Shown: one piece after another, positions 11,290 through 22,682 of the stretch
Layout: each line of letters begins with the position of its first letter
How positions within the stretch are numbered: position 1 is the first letter of the stretch
Source: Spinellus fusiger
Lineage: Eukaryota; Mucoromycota; Mucoromycetes; Mucorales; Phycomycetaceae
Direction: 5' to 3'
DNA: 64,000 nt
NCBI GenBank assembly: GCA_025094145.1
Contig: JALLLS010000106.1
Span: 40,001-104,000, forward strand
Notes under the pieces: generated by a model
Databases searched by the model: none
What the model was told of the DNA's origin: nothing
What the model saw: the letters and a program-made list of their open reading frames with translations, nothing else
Translations under genes and position numbers: made by a program

Positions 11290-13880
11290 GTATTTATTTA
11301 AAAAATAAAAATAAAAATAAAAATAAACAGCTACACAATGATGAGTCTTGGATGAAGCATCTATGATAAACTATAGCGTATTTAATGCAGTCGATGAATA
11401 TTTTAGAAGTGGTATGAAAGTGTAACAGGCTGTATCAGAATGTGTGTCTTTTGGTAGTGATTTCTGCCACATTCTATTTATATTATTTATTAGAGTAGAA
11501 TAACAAAGAAGTTGAATAAAAGAGCAGAGTGAATCGTACGTTAACTAATCAGATGCCTTTGGACATAAGAAATCATTGACAATATTATCACATCAATGGA
11601 TGATAAATAGTGTCTGACACCATTCAATTATTATTAGCAAAAACCATTCATTTCCTCTTATTGTGTTTCTATCTATTTTCTGAACGAAAAATGTTACATA
11701 GTCAGCAAGATACAGATAAAGTAAATAAAACACAGTATACTTGTAGAGGTCATTTAAGATTCTTACGTGTATTTGGTTTTTATTAGAGCATATAACAAGT
11801 TCTTCCAGTATAAATATTACCAGAGTAATAACTATCAAGACATCTTTATTTGGTGCTGACTGTAAGTATGAATAGTCACCTACTTTGCAAGATCTGGTCC
11901 ACAGCATCAATACTATAGTCTACCCTATGTATGCATTCTCCAGGTATATCTTGATATATTCCACTAATTTAAAGATGACTGCCAATATCCGTCTTATACT
12001 CCAATCAAATGATAAAGTGTTCCTCAAATCTCTCTCTCTCTTTCTCTGTTTTCATAAAGATGCACATTGATGCACATATACTATATCAATAATATTACGT
12101 CTTGATTTGGTAATTGTCCTTGAGGGAAAATGTCACCCGCCGAGAACACCCTTGTAAATATCACAAAAGAAAATGCGATGACTTTAGAAGATACAACTAG
12201 AAGCAATAAAAAGACCAAGCCTATTGGTTTTTCCTCTCCTCCACAATGATCGATAAAGCCTCTGTTCAATGAATAACAGAAGCTCATGGTAGAGACAGAC
12301 TATCTAAAAAGTGATAAAGTGTGTCTTGTTTGATTGTGATATATCATCTGAGTTATTAGAGACCCATAACATGGAAAGTGTTTATTATTGTTATTATTGT
12401 TATTATTGTTACTATTGTTATTATACAAAACTGTCTTTTTCTCTTTCAAACAGTGACTTGTTCTCAAGTACTGTGGTAGATATTGACCATAAACATATAC
12501 CATTCATCAGTCTATGTCCAACATTAAGCCGTAGTAGGTGTATACTGGCCACTATTGAATACAGATAAAATAACTACCTAATGGGTCTATTGGTATTGAT
12601 TGTAAATACAAGCTATGCAGACATACTCCTCGATGAATTAGGATAGATTCTAGATATTTGTCCTTGTTTCTTTCAATAGGGTAATCTAATTAATAAAGGG
12701 CCATGGTAATGATTACAATAAAGGAAAAAAAGAAAGGAAAAGAACATTTTATTTATGTAAATAAACACACACACACACACATTATTTCTATTAAGAGGTT
12801 TGCAGTCTTTACCCAAGGGATTCATAAAAGAATCGTCCTAGCAAAACAAGTTGTGTACAAACTATTAAGGCTTATCAGAGTGTAGAATATAGAATGCACG
12901 AGTGCTCTTTAAGTGTTATTTTACATAGAAAGATCTTCTGGTAGACACCATGATTCTAGATGTCTTTTTCATCTTGACTGTATTCACACAAACATGCGTA
13001 GTGTTATAAATGAGTCCATTATCCTATAATGAATCCTTAAAGACCACCAACCCTCTCCTTAGCTTCAGATCGTGGTTAGAGTGTCTGAGTAGTGTTTGAG
13101 GCATAGATAAGAACCAAAGGCCTGTATCACATTGAGTGAGTTATCCTCTGATCTACCCACTCCAAGGTGAAAATCAAAACCCGACCTTGTTTTGTTTATG
13201 ACTCAGTTTTATTGAAATATTGATGATTCTCTCTTCATTTCCTTAAGAGCATTCATACATGGGTAAGGAGGGAACAGTATAAGCATAAAACATACGAGGA
13301 TGTAATCATTAGAAAAGGTAATAATAACCAACAAGGTCTATTGTTATTCAATAACAATAACATTAAGGCTGGTGGTATTTATTTATCCAACAAAGGTCAC
13401 TGAATAACATGGAGTCAATGTTTTCTTTTTTCTTTCAGTCAACTGGATGTCTATTGTCCGCCCGTGTTACTATGCATCCTTTCCTCTATTCTTCTTTCTT
13501 GTTCTTTGGAATAATGGCTAGGAGCACCCACAAGTCTATCTTTCTATAGCTAATAATGATTCAATGACCCTTCTGTTTTATTTTCATGGTTCAAAGCTCA
13601 GCAAAGGTCTGTTCTTGATAGTGGCACAGCATTAGTGAATATCAGTGAATGGACTGTTACCTAAAGTGTCCCTATTTTTCATGTAAATGAAGGTTGTTTA
13701 TAGTGTCATTCCTCTTTTGCCCCGTACACCTTATTTGGATCATTACCAGATGATAGTAGTAATAATAAACACTAATAATAAACACTAATAATATACAGTC
13801 ATCATAATAACAAAACCAATATGAATCATCTTCCTCAGTCAGCAATCAACGGAGTCTCGATTTGTTTCACAGCAAGAAGT
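11290..13880. other. AT-rich intergenic DNA, no gene recognised
   Basis: Small open frames occur but none has domain-like content. Simple repeats include an AAAATAAAAATA tract near 11300, a TTATTATTG-type run at 12376-12425 and a CA run at about 12765-12780. I see no RNA gene. Confidence 0.4.
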
Positions 13881-13884
13881 CATC

Positions 13885-13928
13885 CCTACACCCTACACCC
13901 TACACCCTACACCCTACACCTTACACCC
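13885..13928. repeat. Short telomere-like CCCTACA tandem repeat
   Basis: About five to six tandem copies of the heptamer CCCTACA (TGTAGGG on the other strand), the last one slightly altered. The unit resembles a variant telomere repeat but is internal and short. Confidence 0.7.
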
Positions 13929-14052
13929 ATCTCTAGTGTTTGTATGGCCTTGGTATCTTTATGACCGGACTCCTCCTTTCTCTGTCTACTTGAGAATAGA
14001 GAGTACCAATTCTATACTCTACCAAGTGTATGTTTATTGGCTGTTCATACAC

Positions 14053-14647
14053 CTATCCTGTCTGTGCAGTCTTCTTCAATCGATCATGCGCAATCAACAT
14101 CATATCTGTCAGCCCCGTCTCAAGTTCCTTTTCACGATCCCCACTTGCTATCCTCTGTTGAAGAACAGGAATGATCTGGGCACGTGACCGACCTGCAACA
14201 AATACGACAAACTTGAACCCATACACATCCTCATATTCCTTAATAATAACACCTTTTATTATTGTCTATTTCCATCTCCCCCTTGCACATGAATAGACTT
14301 GCCTTGTTCAAGCGTGCCAGTGTCTCATTGACTTGCTGATCTTTCTGGGAGACTGTGGTGTGTGGTGTGTATCCCTGCTCTTTCAAGGACATGGCGGATA
14401 GATTTGTCTTGCTCTCTCCAATGCGTGGATGGGCATTGATAATCTCTCGTTTCTCTTGTTCACTCAGTTTGGATCCCAGGCACAGGGTGTGTGCATACTC
14501 TATAAGGTCTGTGTAGGATGCAAAGGGGCGTTGGGCCAAGAGTGCGGTGGCAAGAGGAGGGGCTACTTCAAACAGGATATGAATAGCCTCAATAAAGCAT
14601 AAAGGCTCGGCTGTGTTGATCTTTTCAATGGGAGGAAGAGCAGACAT
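14053..14647 (-). CDS. 2-oxo-4-hydroxy-4-carboxy-5-ureidoimidazoline (OHCU) decarboxylase
   Basis: OHCU decarboxylase performs the last step of urate breakdown, forming S-allantoin after uricase and HIU hydrolase. There are two exons, 14647-14303 and 14238-14053, joined in phase 0 to give 176 residues, normal for the family. Diagnostic features are the INAHPRIGES segment with the catalytic His, followed by SLKEQG, LNKEYEDVYGFKFVVFVAGR and RAQIIPVLQQRI. The 64-nt intron has a GC donor, AG|GCAAGT, and ignoring it would truncate the protein after LARLNK. The start is the first ATG, MSALPPIEKINTAEP. I see no C-terminal peroxisomal SKL; the end reads KKTAQTG. No other purine-breakdown gene lies in the window. 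A long heptamer microsatellite begins about 50 bp upstream of the start codon, inside the likely promoter. Confidence 0.92.
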
Positions 14648-14697
14648 GGTAAAGAATCAGCAGAAGTGGGATTTCTATTTATTTATTATTATTATCT

Positions 14698-14925
14698 TTA
14701 TTATCTATTATCTATTATCTATTATCTATTATCTATTATCTATTATCTATTATCTATTATCTATTATCTATTATCTATTATCTATTATCCATTATCCATT
14801 ATCCATTATCCATTATCCATTATCTATTATCTATTATCTATTATCTATTATCTATTATCTATTATCTATTATCTATTATCTATTATCTATTATCTATTAT
14901 CTATTATCTATTATTCTATTATTCT
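14698..14925. repeat. Heptanucleotide microsatellite (TATTATC)n
   Basis: About thirty near-perfect copies of TATTATC, with a central block near 14788-14822 in which the unit is TATTATCC/CATTATC-like. It lies directly upstream of the OHCU decarboxylase start, in the space where its promoter should be. Confidence 0.9.
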
Positions 14926-15855
14926 ATTTCCTATGTCTTACACTGAATTGGATTGAATTGGATTCAGACGAAAAGAAAGAAAGAAAGAAAAAAAAAGTGA
15001 AAAAGAACAAAGAGAGAAAGGGTGGGAGAGTGTGGAAAGAAGGAAAAATAGAATTTCTTAATAAAGAAAGACCCTTTGCAGAGAAGAAGAGTAGACTCCG
15101 CTCAGGACAAAGGAAAAAGTCACTGACCCAAACACTGGGATTTTCCATGTGGGAAGGAGTGTAGGGCATATGATTATGACGTGTATTGAACATACAAGGC
15201 CAATGGGATGACTCTTGGGAAGAACATCTACGTCATAAGCCATGCTGACTATGGATACCTATCTAACAACACCATCTTCAGTGTTTATAGGCGTTCCTAT
15301 CTGTGTGTGTGTGTGTGTGTGTGGGTGTGGGTGTATGTGTGTAACATGAGAGGGGCGGCCTTTCTAAACAGCCACTACTGGGCCAATCAATGGGCCCTAT
15401 TGAGTCATGGGCCGCTTTATTTCTGCTTATATCTGCTTATTCCATTGTTTACCACTTGAAATCCACCCGAAATCCACTGGCCTATCGATGCATAGGATTT
15501 GTACAAGTGACATCAGTTCCGATCAGAAGCAACAGGTGGCTTGTGACATGGGTCGTCCACTGCAAAAGTCAGCCCCCCCCTTTTTTTTTCCCGCACCCCT
15601 GCTAGCTCCCTTTTTTTAATAAATATATTTTTAATTCTCTCTCTTTTTCTCTCCCCCCCCATAACCACCACCCTTGTTATGGTTCTGTTCTTTTCAGCTG
15701 TCCTTATTCGCCCTTGGGGATATCTTGTCGCACTTCATACTCCGCAGTGTCACCAATAGTTTTCTTTATTTTTTTGTTATATAATCTTTTTTTCTTTATA
15801 ATTTTTTATAATTTTTTTTTTCTTTAACGCTCTTTGCTTCGTTCGATTTCTTATC
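14926..15855. promoter_or_regulatory. Intergenic region upstream of citrate synthase with pyrimidine tracts
   Basis: No gene is recognised. The segment has purine-rich DNA (14970-15120), a GT run (15303-15345) and then C- and T-rich tracts from about 15570 to 15835 immediately before the citrate synthase ATG. Such pyrimidine tracts are common in promoters of strongly expressed fungal genes, so a promoter role is inferred from position. Confidence 0.4.
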
Positions 15856-17575
15856 ATGTCTTCCGTTCGCGCTTTTGCCTCTTTGACCAGAGTAAGCCTT
15901 CTAGTATAAAGAACAGGGAGCCAATAAAAGTGTATGTGTTTTCTCTGTGACTAAACCAATGTCTTGTCTGTGTGCACAGGCTGCTCGTCCCACCGTCCAG
16001 CGATTCACTCCCGCTTTGGTGAACAGTGTCCGTGCCTACTCCACTCCCAAGGTCCAGGTAAATAAAACAAATAAATAAATAAAATAAAATAAAAAGTAAC
16101 ACTGGCACTGATACTGACACTGGCACACTAGACCTTGAAGGAGCGTCTTACTGAGCTTATCCCTGAGAAGCAAGAAGAACTCAAGGCCTTCAAGAAAGAG
16201 TATGGCAACAAGGTCCTTGGAGAAGTGACTGTGGACCAGGCCTATGGTGGTATGCGTGGTATCAAGGGTCTTGTCTGGGAAGGCTCCGTCTTGGATGCTG
16301 AGGAAGGCATCCGTTTCCGTGGCCTCACTATTCCCGAGTGCCAGAACGTCCTCCCTGCTGCTGAGGGTGGCTCTGAGCCTCTTCCTGAGTCTTTGTTTTG
16401 GTTGTTGGTTACTGGCGAAGTCCCCACTGCCGAGCAAGTCAAGGGCTTGTCTGCTGAATGGGCTGCCCGCTCCCACATCCCTGAGTTTGTTGAGGAGATC
16501 ATCGACCGTTGCCCAAAGACTCTCCACCCCATGTCTCAGTTTGCTTTGGCCGTGAATGCTCTCCAGCACGACTCCCAGTTTGCCAAGGCCTACTCCGAGG
16601 GCATCCACAAGTCCAAGTACTGGGATCCTACTTTTGAAGACACCATGGATTTGCTTGGCAAGTTGCCCAAGGTGGCTGCTCGCATCTACCGCAATGTGTA
16701 TGCTGATGGCAAGCTGCCCTCCATTGAGGCCGATAAGGATTACTCTTACAACTTCTCCAAGTTGTTGGGTTTCGAGTCCAACAAGGAGTTTGTTGAATTG
16801 ATGCGTCTCTACCTGACCATTCACTCTGACCACGAAGGTGGCAATGTGTCTGCCCACACGTAAGTTGTTACTGATAAAGAAGACATCTCTGTTTTGTATA
16901 TATATATATACATATGTGTGTGTGTTGATGTGTTGATGTGTTGATATGTGTGTGTGTGTTGATATGTTTTGATAACTTACTTGTGTTTTCTTTTCTTATA
17001 GCACTCACTTGGTGGGCTCTGCTCTCTCTGACCCCTACCTCGCCTTTGCTGCTGGTTTGAACGGCTTGGCCGGTCCTCTCCACGGTCTTGCCAACCAAGA
17101 AGTCCTCCGCTGGACATTGAAGCTCAAGGATGCTGTGGGTGTTGATGCTTCTGAAGAACAGATCAAGAAATACCTGTGGGATACCTTGAACGGTGGCCAA
17201 GTGGTGCCTGGCTATGGCCACGCTGTCCTCCGCAAGACAGATCCCCGCTACACTGCCCAGCGTGAGTTTGCCCTCAAGCACTTGCCTGAGGATCCTCTGT
17301 TTGGCCTTGTCTCCAAACTGTACCACATCATCCCCGGAGTTTTGACTGAGCACGGCAAGACCAAGAACCCCTGGCCCAATGTCGATGCCCACTCAGGTGT
17401 TCTCCTGCAGTACTACGGATTGAAGGAGCAGGACTACTACACTGTCTTGTTCGGTGTTTCCCGTGCTCTTGGTGTGACTTCTCAGTTGATCTGGGATCGT
17501 GCCCTTGGTATGCCTTTGGAGCGCCCCAAGTCTTACAGCACTGCCTACCTCAAGAAGATGTTTGTCAAGAACTAG
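15856..17575 (+). CDS. CIT1: Citrate synthase, mitochondrial
   Basis: Condenses acetyl-CoA and oxaloacetate to citrate, the entry step of the TCA cycle, in the mitochondrial matrix. There are four exons, 15856-15891, 15980-16057, 16132-16859 and 17002-17575, phases closed, for 471 residues. The first two exons encode a typical import presequence, [20 protein letters not shown] and on to VRAYSTPK, rich in Arg/Ser and lacking acids. Catalytic signatures are visible: [19 protein letters not shown] with the first active-site His, [15 protein letters not shown] with the second, and [12 protein letters not shown] with the catalytic Asp. The protein ends KKMFVKN, without a peroxisomal SKL, which supports mitochondrial location. 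The codon pattern is C-ending and CpG-containing, unlike the surrounding DNA, consistent with high expression. Confidence 0.98.
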
Positions 17576-19057
17576 AAAAAGGAACTTGCAAAAAAAAAAG
17601 AAAAAAAAAAGAGAACATAACATAACAATTATAAAGTGGACCCGACAAAAGTAATAGATTTTTTCAAATTCCGGGCTATTTTCATACCAAATAATATAAC
17701 ATACACTGCTTCTTTCTTTTTACAATACTTCTTTTCTTATAATATCTGCACCCTCCAAAGAATGTCTTGGAGAATAGGTTTGGAGGTGGTAGAGTGATGG
17801 TCTGTATTGTTTTAGTGGGGAAGAGTGTTGGGAGATGACTTGTGGAGGATAGAATACTATGACAAGTTCATTGATATTTTGGGAGATGTCTACTGCCATG
17901 AACTTGAGTCTCTCTTTTATTAACCCTGGAGTCAGTTACCACCTACATAGGGACAATGATAGACCCTATAAGAACAAAACAACTCAATTAGAGAGTAGTT
18001 AATGGTATAATAATGACTCTTTAATGGCCCTTACATAATCCCAATCTCAATACAACTGAGTATCTATGGGTCCACCTCAAGAAGGTTATTGGGAATTAAA
18101 TAAGGTATACCACCAATGAGAAGTTGAAGACTGTCATTGATGCTGGAATGGTGCAAAATATCGAAAGAAGTGATAGACCATCTCATTGCCAGCATAGGGC
18201 CGGAGATACCAGGCTGTGATAGATGTCATTCACTGATAGTGGCTACTAAGCAACCTTACAATAAAAACCACTGGTGTATTACCAACATTACTATCTTTAT
18301 TTATTCAAGGTTGTATGTATTTAGCTAATGAATTCATAAAGCTAAAACACTATTAAGATAAATTATATTTAAAATGGAAATCTACATTTGAATTCATCCT
18401 ATTACTTCTTACCGCTCACTTTGTAAACAGTTAGCGAGTGGTAATATTTCTCTCTTATCCTCTTGTAACTAATGACAAGCCGGGAAAAGAAAAGGCTGCA
18501 TAAAAAAGAAAGGAGTATATAAAGAACTGGTGTTGAATTACAGAGAACACTACTTTCGATAGTGTTCATACAATTCAATAGACATGAAGTATGTTCATCA
18601 AGAAGAGTAGAAGATATATATGTGGGGATTCTCTTTCTGAATCTAGTGTAGAGATGATTCGCAACTTGTTTGATTTGTATGCTACAGACTACAAGTTTTA
18701 TTTATTTATTTTCAAAAAGATCTATAGACTACAACTTCAAGGCTAATCCTTTGAAGCATTTAGAAGCGTACTACAGACTTTCAAAATAGGTGCCTGGAGC
18801 TTCAAGGCAAGTTTTTCAGCTGCTTTTCTTTGAGAAGAACGTTCATACCAAAAGAAATAAGTAATTTTTCTGTACAGTTATCGCTGAACTATACAAAGTA
18901 AGGTGAGTAGTAAAAAGTAATATAATGTTTAATACTTTATCATTAGATAGACCCACTTATTTTGTTGCATAAATTCTTCTTTTAAATATATCACGTGAGA
19001 AGTCTGTGTCTGCTTAATGTGTGGAGGTGGAGGTGGGGTTTTATTCTACTTTTACTT
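17576..19057. other. AT-rich intergenic DNA containing a transposon remnant
   Basis: Most of this stretch shows nothing codable. A decayed transposase fragment at about 17990-18275 is listed separately. The rest is AT-rich sequence leading to ATG29. Confidence 0.5.
17990..18275 (+). pseudogene. Decayed Tc1-like transposase C-terminal fragment
   Basis: By eye this segment aligns with the Tc1 remnant at about 54830-55080. Both contain CCCAATCTCAATACA-like text (the SPDLNPIE region), a GATGCTGGAATG motif and CATTGCCAGCAT followed by CAGGCTGTGATAGAT. The reading frame is destroyed by stops and indels. No TIRs were found. Confidence 0.6.
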
Positions 19058-20583
19058 ATGCACCAAGAGAAAGAAAGTCAGAAAGAGTTGTTTGTGGTTA
19101 TTCAAGTGCCACTGCCACGTCCTACTGGATTTGTGGAGCCCCCCTCTGTATGTAAGCACAGAGAGAGAAGAAGAAAACAAAAGAAGAAGCTGCCATGACT
19201 TATGCATAGGACAGGTGGTGTGGACAGATGACATGGAGCATAGACTGTGGCAGTACATGAGTCAGAAGCAGACTGACTGTGAGTGTAATAGTAGTAGTAT
19301 TATTATTATTATTATTATATTGGTAGTATTAGTATAGTGGTAGCGAAGAGGAGACTTATGAGCTATGGATGGGTAGGGGACTTTATTGCTGGACAGTTGG
19401 GAGTGCCTGCTTCCTATGTGGTGCGTCAAGCAGCGTTCATTTATGAAACCCAGCTAAGAGGACTCCATCAACAACTGCGACTGGGAGAAGTAGGCAAAGG
19501 AGAAGTAGGCAAAGGAGGAGGAGGAGGACAGACGACATGTACGAGCAGACCCACGAGCAGACCCACGAGCAGACGACAAGGTAAGGAAGAGATCTATCAG
19601 CAGCAGTAGCAGCCATCATCATCATCCATAGCCACACCAGTCCATTCTATAATGCAGGGAAGTACAGGAGATACAGAGGAACTTGGAGACAGTCGACGTT
19701 CTCTCACTACAGCCACTGCCCATGGTAAAAATAGAAGAAAAAACAGAACAAAACAGAACAAAAAGTGACTGTAGTATCAACAGGTTCCATGATGTTATCT
19801 ACACTGTCAAATATCATCCCCCGTAAAGATGCCTCAAGAGAACAGATCAAAACAGAAAAATCTTTCTTGGTAGAGTCTGTTTATAAGAGTTTCGCCACAA
19901 GTCAGAATAACCGCAGCCTGTATGCGTCTTCTCCTTCTCGTGGTGAATTCATTGCAACTGAACAAAGTGAAATATCAAAAGAAGAACACATAGAGAAGGA
20001 TGGAAAAGGAAAAGGAAAAGAGATGCCAACAGAAGCAGTAGGCAGCATGGACAGTGTAGACAGCATGGACAGTATAAACAGTCAACAAGAACAAAAACAA
20101 GAAAAACAAAAGAGAATTGGACTCTCTGAAGAAGAAGAGAAAGAAGAAGAAAAAGACAGTGAATCTGAACAAGACAGTGAAGAAGGGGATGAAGCCATGA
20201 GTCATCATTTTGAGCAGATGCGACTTCAGTTGGAACCTGCTTTTCTACCTCTTCATAAAAGCCGGTCTAATCTTCTACTGCCTAGACCCGCACCTACACC
20301 ACCTACACCACCTACACCAACCACACCACACCAGACACACCCTCCTGCTTCTGGATCCCACACAGAAACAGAAACAGAACAACACAAGTACACAAGTCCC
20401 TCTGATCATTCTAACAAAAGCACGGGCACCGTCAATTCAGTAGGATCCTCTTTTAGTGATTTATCAGGCAAGTCAACAGGAAATCCATGGCCCTAAGTCT
20501 TATGATTCTACTTAGATTCCTCCATCACCCAATCTGCATTGGAAGATGCCTTTCTCTCCAAATTCAATGAGTCCAGAATGTAA
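19058..20583 (+). CDS. ATG29: Autophagy-related protein 29
   Basis: ATG29 joins ATG17 and ATG31 in the scaffold that organises the pre-autophagosomal structure. I assemble six exons: 19058-19147, 19215-19278, 19344-19580 (an acceptor at 19338 is possible), 19668-19724, 19784-20467 and 20516-20583, for about 369 residues. The N-terminal domain shows the family pattern: FVVIQVPLPRPTGFVEPP, then VVWTDDMEHRLWQYMSQ, then WVGDFIAGQLGVPASYVVRQ leading into AAFIYETQLRGLHQQL. A long disordered middle is rich in Ser, Glu and Pro, with EEEEKEEEK and TPPTPPTPT. The C-terminus ITQSALEDAFLSKFNESRM matches the conserved ATG29 tail. The last intron (20468-20515) has a GC donor, AG|GCAAGT. It converges on the PA2G4-like gene with about 156 bp between stops. 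The tail match separates it from other coiled-coil ATG proteins. Confidence 0.85.
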
Positions 20584-20739
20584 GTCCAAAGAGAAACTTC
20601 CAAAAGCCAATTCACCCACTCCTCACCCCCATCCACACAGGTCTCTTCTTGCCTTTTCACGGAAATATTAATAAAGCATTATAAAATGATGTATTAAAAA
20701 ACAGAAAAAAAAACATACACACACACACATTGAGTGTGT

Positions 20740-22364
20740 TTATTGTTCAGCAGCAGCAGGGGCAGCAGTCTTCTTCTTGTTGTTGCTCTTCTTCTTCTTG
20801 GCAGGCACTTCAAAGGAAGTCTGGAGAATCTTCAACACCTCCTCATCCTGAACAGACTTCTCTGACTTGACAAGAGCAGCATTGAAACGGGGATCAGTGA
20901 CCATGATGTTACCGTTCTTGGTCACCAACAGAGTGGTCAAGAACTGAGCTACAACAGCACCTTCACGCTCGTACATAATGTCATAGGGAAGGACAGTCTG
21001 GTGCTTGGCACACTCCACAATACCCATACGGGCCTTGCGCTCATCTTCCAAATCACGGAGAGAGAAGGGAAAGCTGCCTGCCTTTGTCTGGATCTCAGAC
21101 AAGACGTGGCGGGAAGTGGCCATTTTAAGAGAGTAGCGGACATCGGTCTTCTTGTAGATGGTAGTGCGAGAGTTCAACTGTCTGACCTTGCCTTCTCCTG
21201 TAGAGATAAGGATATCCACGGAGTAGACCTCATTCTCAGCGAATTCAATGCGCTGGAAGTCACGGAGGTGGTTCTCGCTGGGGTTGAGAATGATCTTTAG
21301 AGAAGAAAGATCAGATTTCTTTTCTTTTTTTTTTCTTTTTTTTTTGCTATGTGTGTGTGTGTATGTTTACCTGTTTCTTGCCATCAGTCACATTCTTCAA
21401 TTGTTGATGGGTCAACATTCCTTCTACTGCCTTTGTGTTGTAGGCATCGGCAATCTTATCTACTACTTTGGTGACTTCCATGTTCTATTATCCACAGCCA
21501 TAGGACAATTATTATTTTTTATAAAAAGAAAAAAGAAAAAGAAAAGAAACATGGGGAGAAGAGATGTTAGTGAATGATGCCTAGCAACAGAGACAGGAGA
21601 CCCTCCACCCCATGACACTGGACGTGTTTTGTGTCTCCTTCTAAAAGTAGCTGGAATGTGTGTTACCTTGTTGCCAGGGCGGATCATACGGACAACGGCA
21701 TCAAGAGCAGTGTGGGCAGCTTGAATGACATCGGCCTTGACACCAGTAGCAGGGTTCTCAGCAGTAGCACCCACCACAAGAGTGTGAGCGACAGAAGAGC
21801 AGTAACCATCAATCTGAGCACCCAATTGACTAATCACAGCATAGCACATACCCCCCCATGACAAGTAAGAATCCATCGTCATATAGAATTCATAATCATA
21901 CGATAGACAGAATGGAATTGACTTACATTTTGGCTACATCGCCTTCTTTCAAGGTCATCTCAGCCTCAGGATCACTGGCAAGGGGAGAGAAGTGGGCAAC
22001 ACAGTTGTTGAGAGAAATGGAGGTGGGGAATCCAATACCCTTGGACATCTTTCCTTTGTTGTAGATGCCCTTGGTAGCCTCCACCAATTGCTTGTCACCC
22101 TCCACACAGATATCAAGAATCTTGGCACCCACCACACACAGGGCAATGACTTTTTCCAAGACAGCTGTTTACAGAAGAAGATGGAAAAGAAAGAAAGACA
22201 CATACACGTCCATAAGTTTCTTTTTCCTCTTTTTTCCTCTTTCTTTTTTCTTCTGTTTTCTACTAGTCTTTACCATTGGCAATCACTGCTGCATCCTTGT
22301 ATTTGGCGACAACATTGGAGTCAGCAATGGTGGTGGTATCGACTTCAGGGGCCTTGTCAGTCAT
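20740..22364 (-). CDS. PA2G4/EBP1-type methionine-aminopeptidase-fold protein
   Basis: The EBP1 family keeps the M24 'pita-bread' fold without peptidase activity and binds the 60S tunnel exit and RNA. Five exons read leftward, 22364-22274, 22164-21927, 21829-21667, 21484-21371 and 21294-20740, phases closed, for 386 residues. Landmarks are AVLEKVIALCVVGAKILDIC, SKGIGFPTSISLNNCVAHFS, IQLGAQIDGYCSSVAHTLVV (where active enzymes carry metal-binding Asp residues), VEGMLTHQQLKNVTDGKK, SVDILISTGEGK, ERKARMGIVECAKHQTVLPY and a C-terminal Lys-rich tail KKKKSNNKKK. The tail is nucleic-acid or ribosome binding in relatives. Length and tail fit PA2G4 rather than true methionine aminopeptidase 2. It shares a 318-bp divergent promoter with DBP8, another ribosome-biogenesis gene. 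Confidence 0.92.
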
Positions 22365-22682
22365 AATAAGAGGAATAGAGACGATTCACACGTTAATAAG
22401 AAAAAAAAGAAAGGTACAGGCCGACCTACGCGAAATTTTTTTAATCCTGCGGGAAAAGGGTGTGACTGTGATAAGCCACTTGTGAGGGAGTCGAGTGAAT
22501 AGGTGGGTGAATAAATGAGTGTAAAGTTATTTTTAAAAAAAAAAAAGGTCATTGAACGGAGTTTGTCTTTTTTTTTTTTTATATAAATATATATATATTT
22601 TATCTACACTCTATAGAGATATTATATAATCTATAGATCCATTGGTCGTCGTCTTCTTCTTTGTCCTTCTTCTCTCGATACC
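22365..22682. promoter_or_regulatory. Bidirectional promoter between PA2G4-like gene and DBP8
   Basis: A 318-bp gap separates the two divergent start codons. It contains an A tract at about 22536-22546, a T tract at 22568-22580 and a TATAAATATATATATATTTTAT box at about 22580-22600. Both neighbours act in ribosome biogenesis or on ribosomes, so co-expression from this space is plausible; that is inference. Confidence 0.55.

Noticed and set aside
13885..13928. A real chromosome end
   Set aside because: The tract is short and unique sequence with genes continues on both sides.
14613..15164. 183-codon plus-strand frame rich in YYLLSII
   Set aside because: It is a translation of the TATTATC microsatellite and flanking low-complexity DNA.
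15208..15619. Overlapping short plus-strand frames upstream of citrate synthase
   Set aside because: No recognisable content; they run through GT and pyrimidine tracts, and no splicing to the citrate synthase start is supported.
16036..16857. 273-codon minus-strand frame opposite citrate synthase
   Set aside because: It is the antisense shadow of a strongly codon-biased gene; the plus strand has clear catalytic motifs and splice sites.
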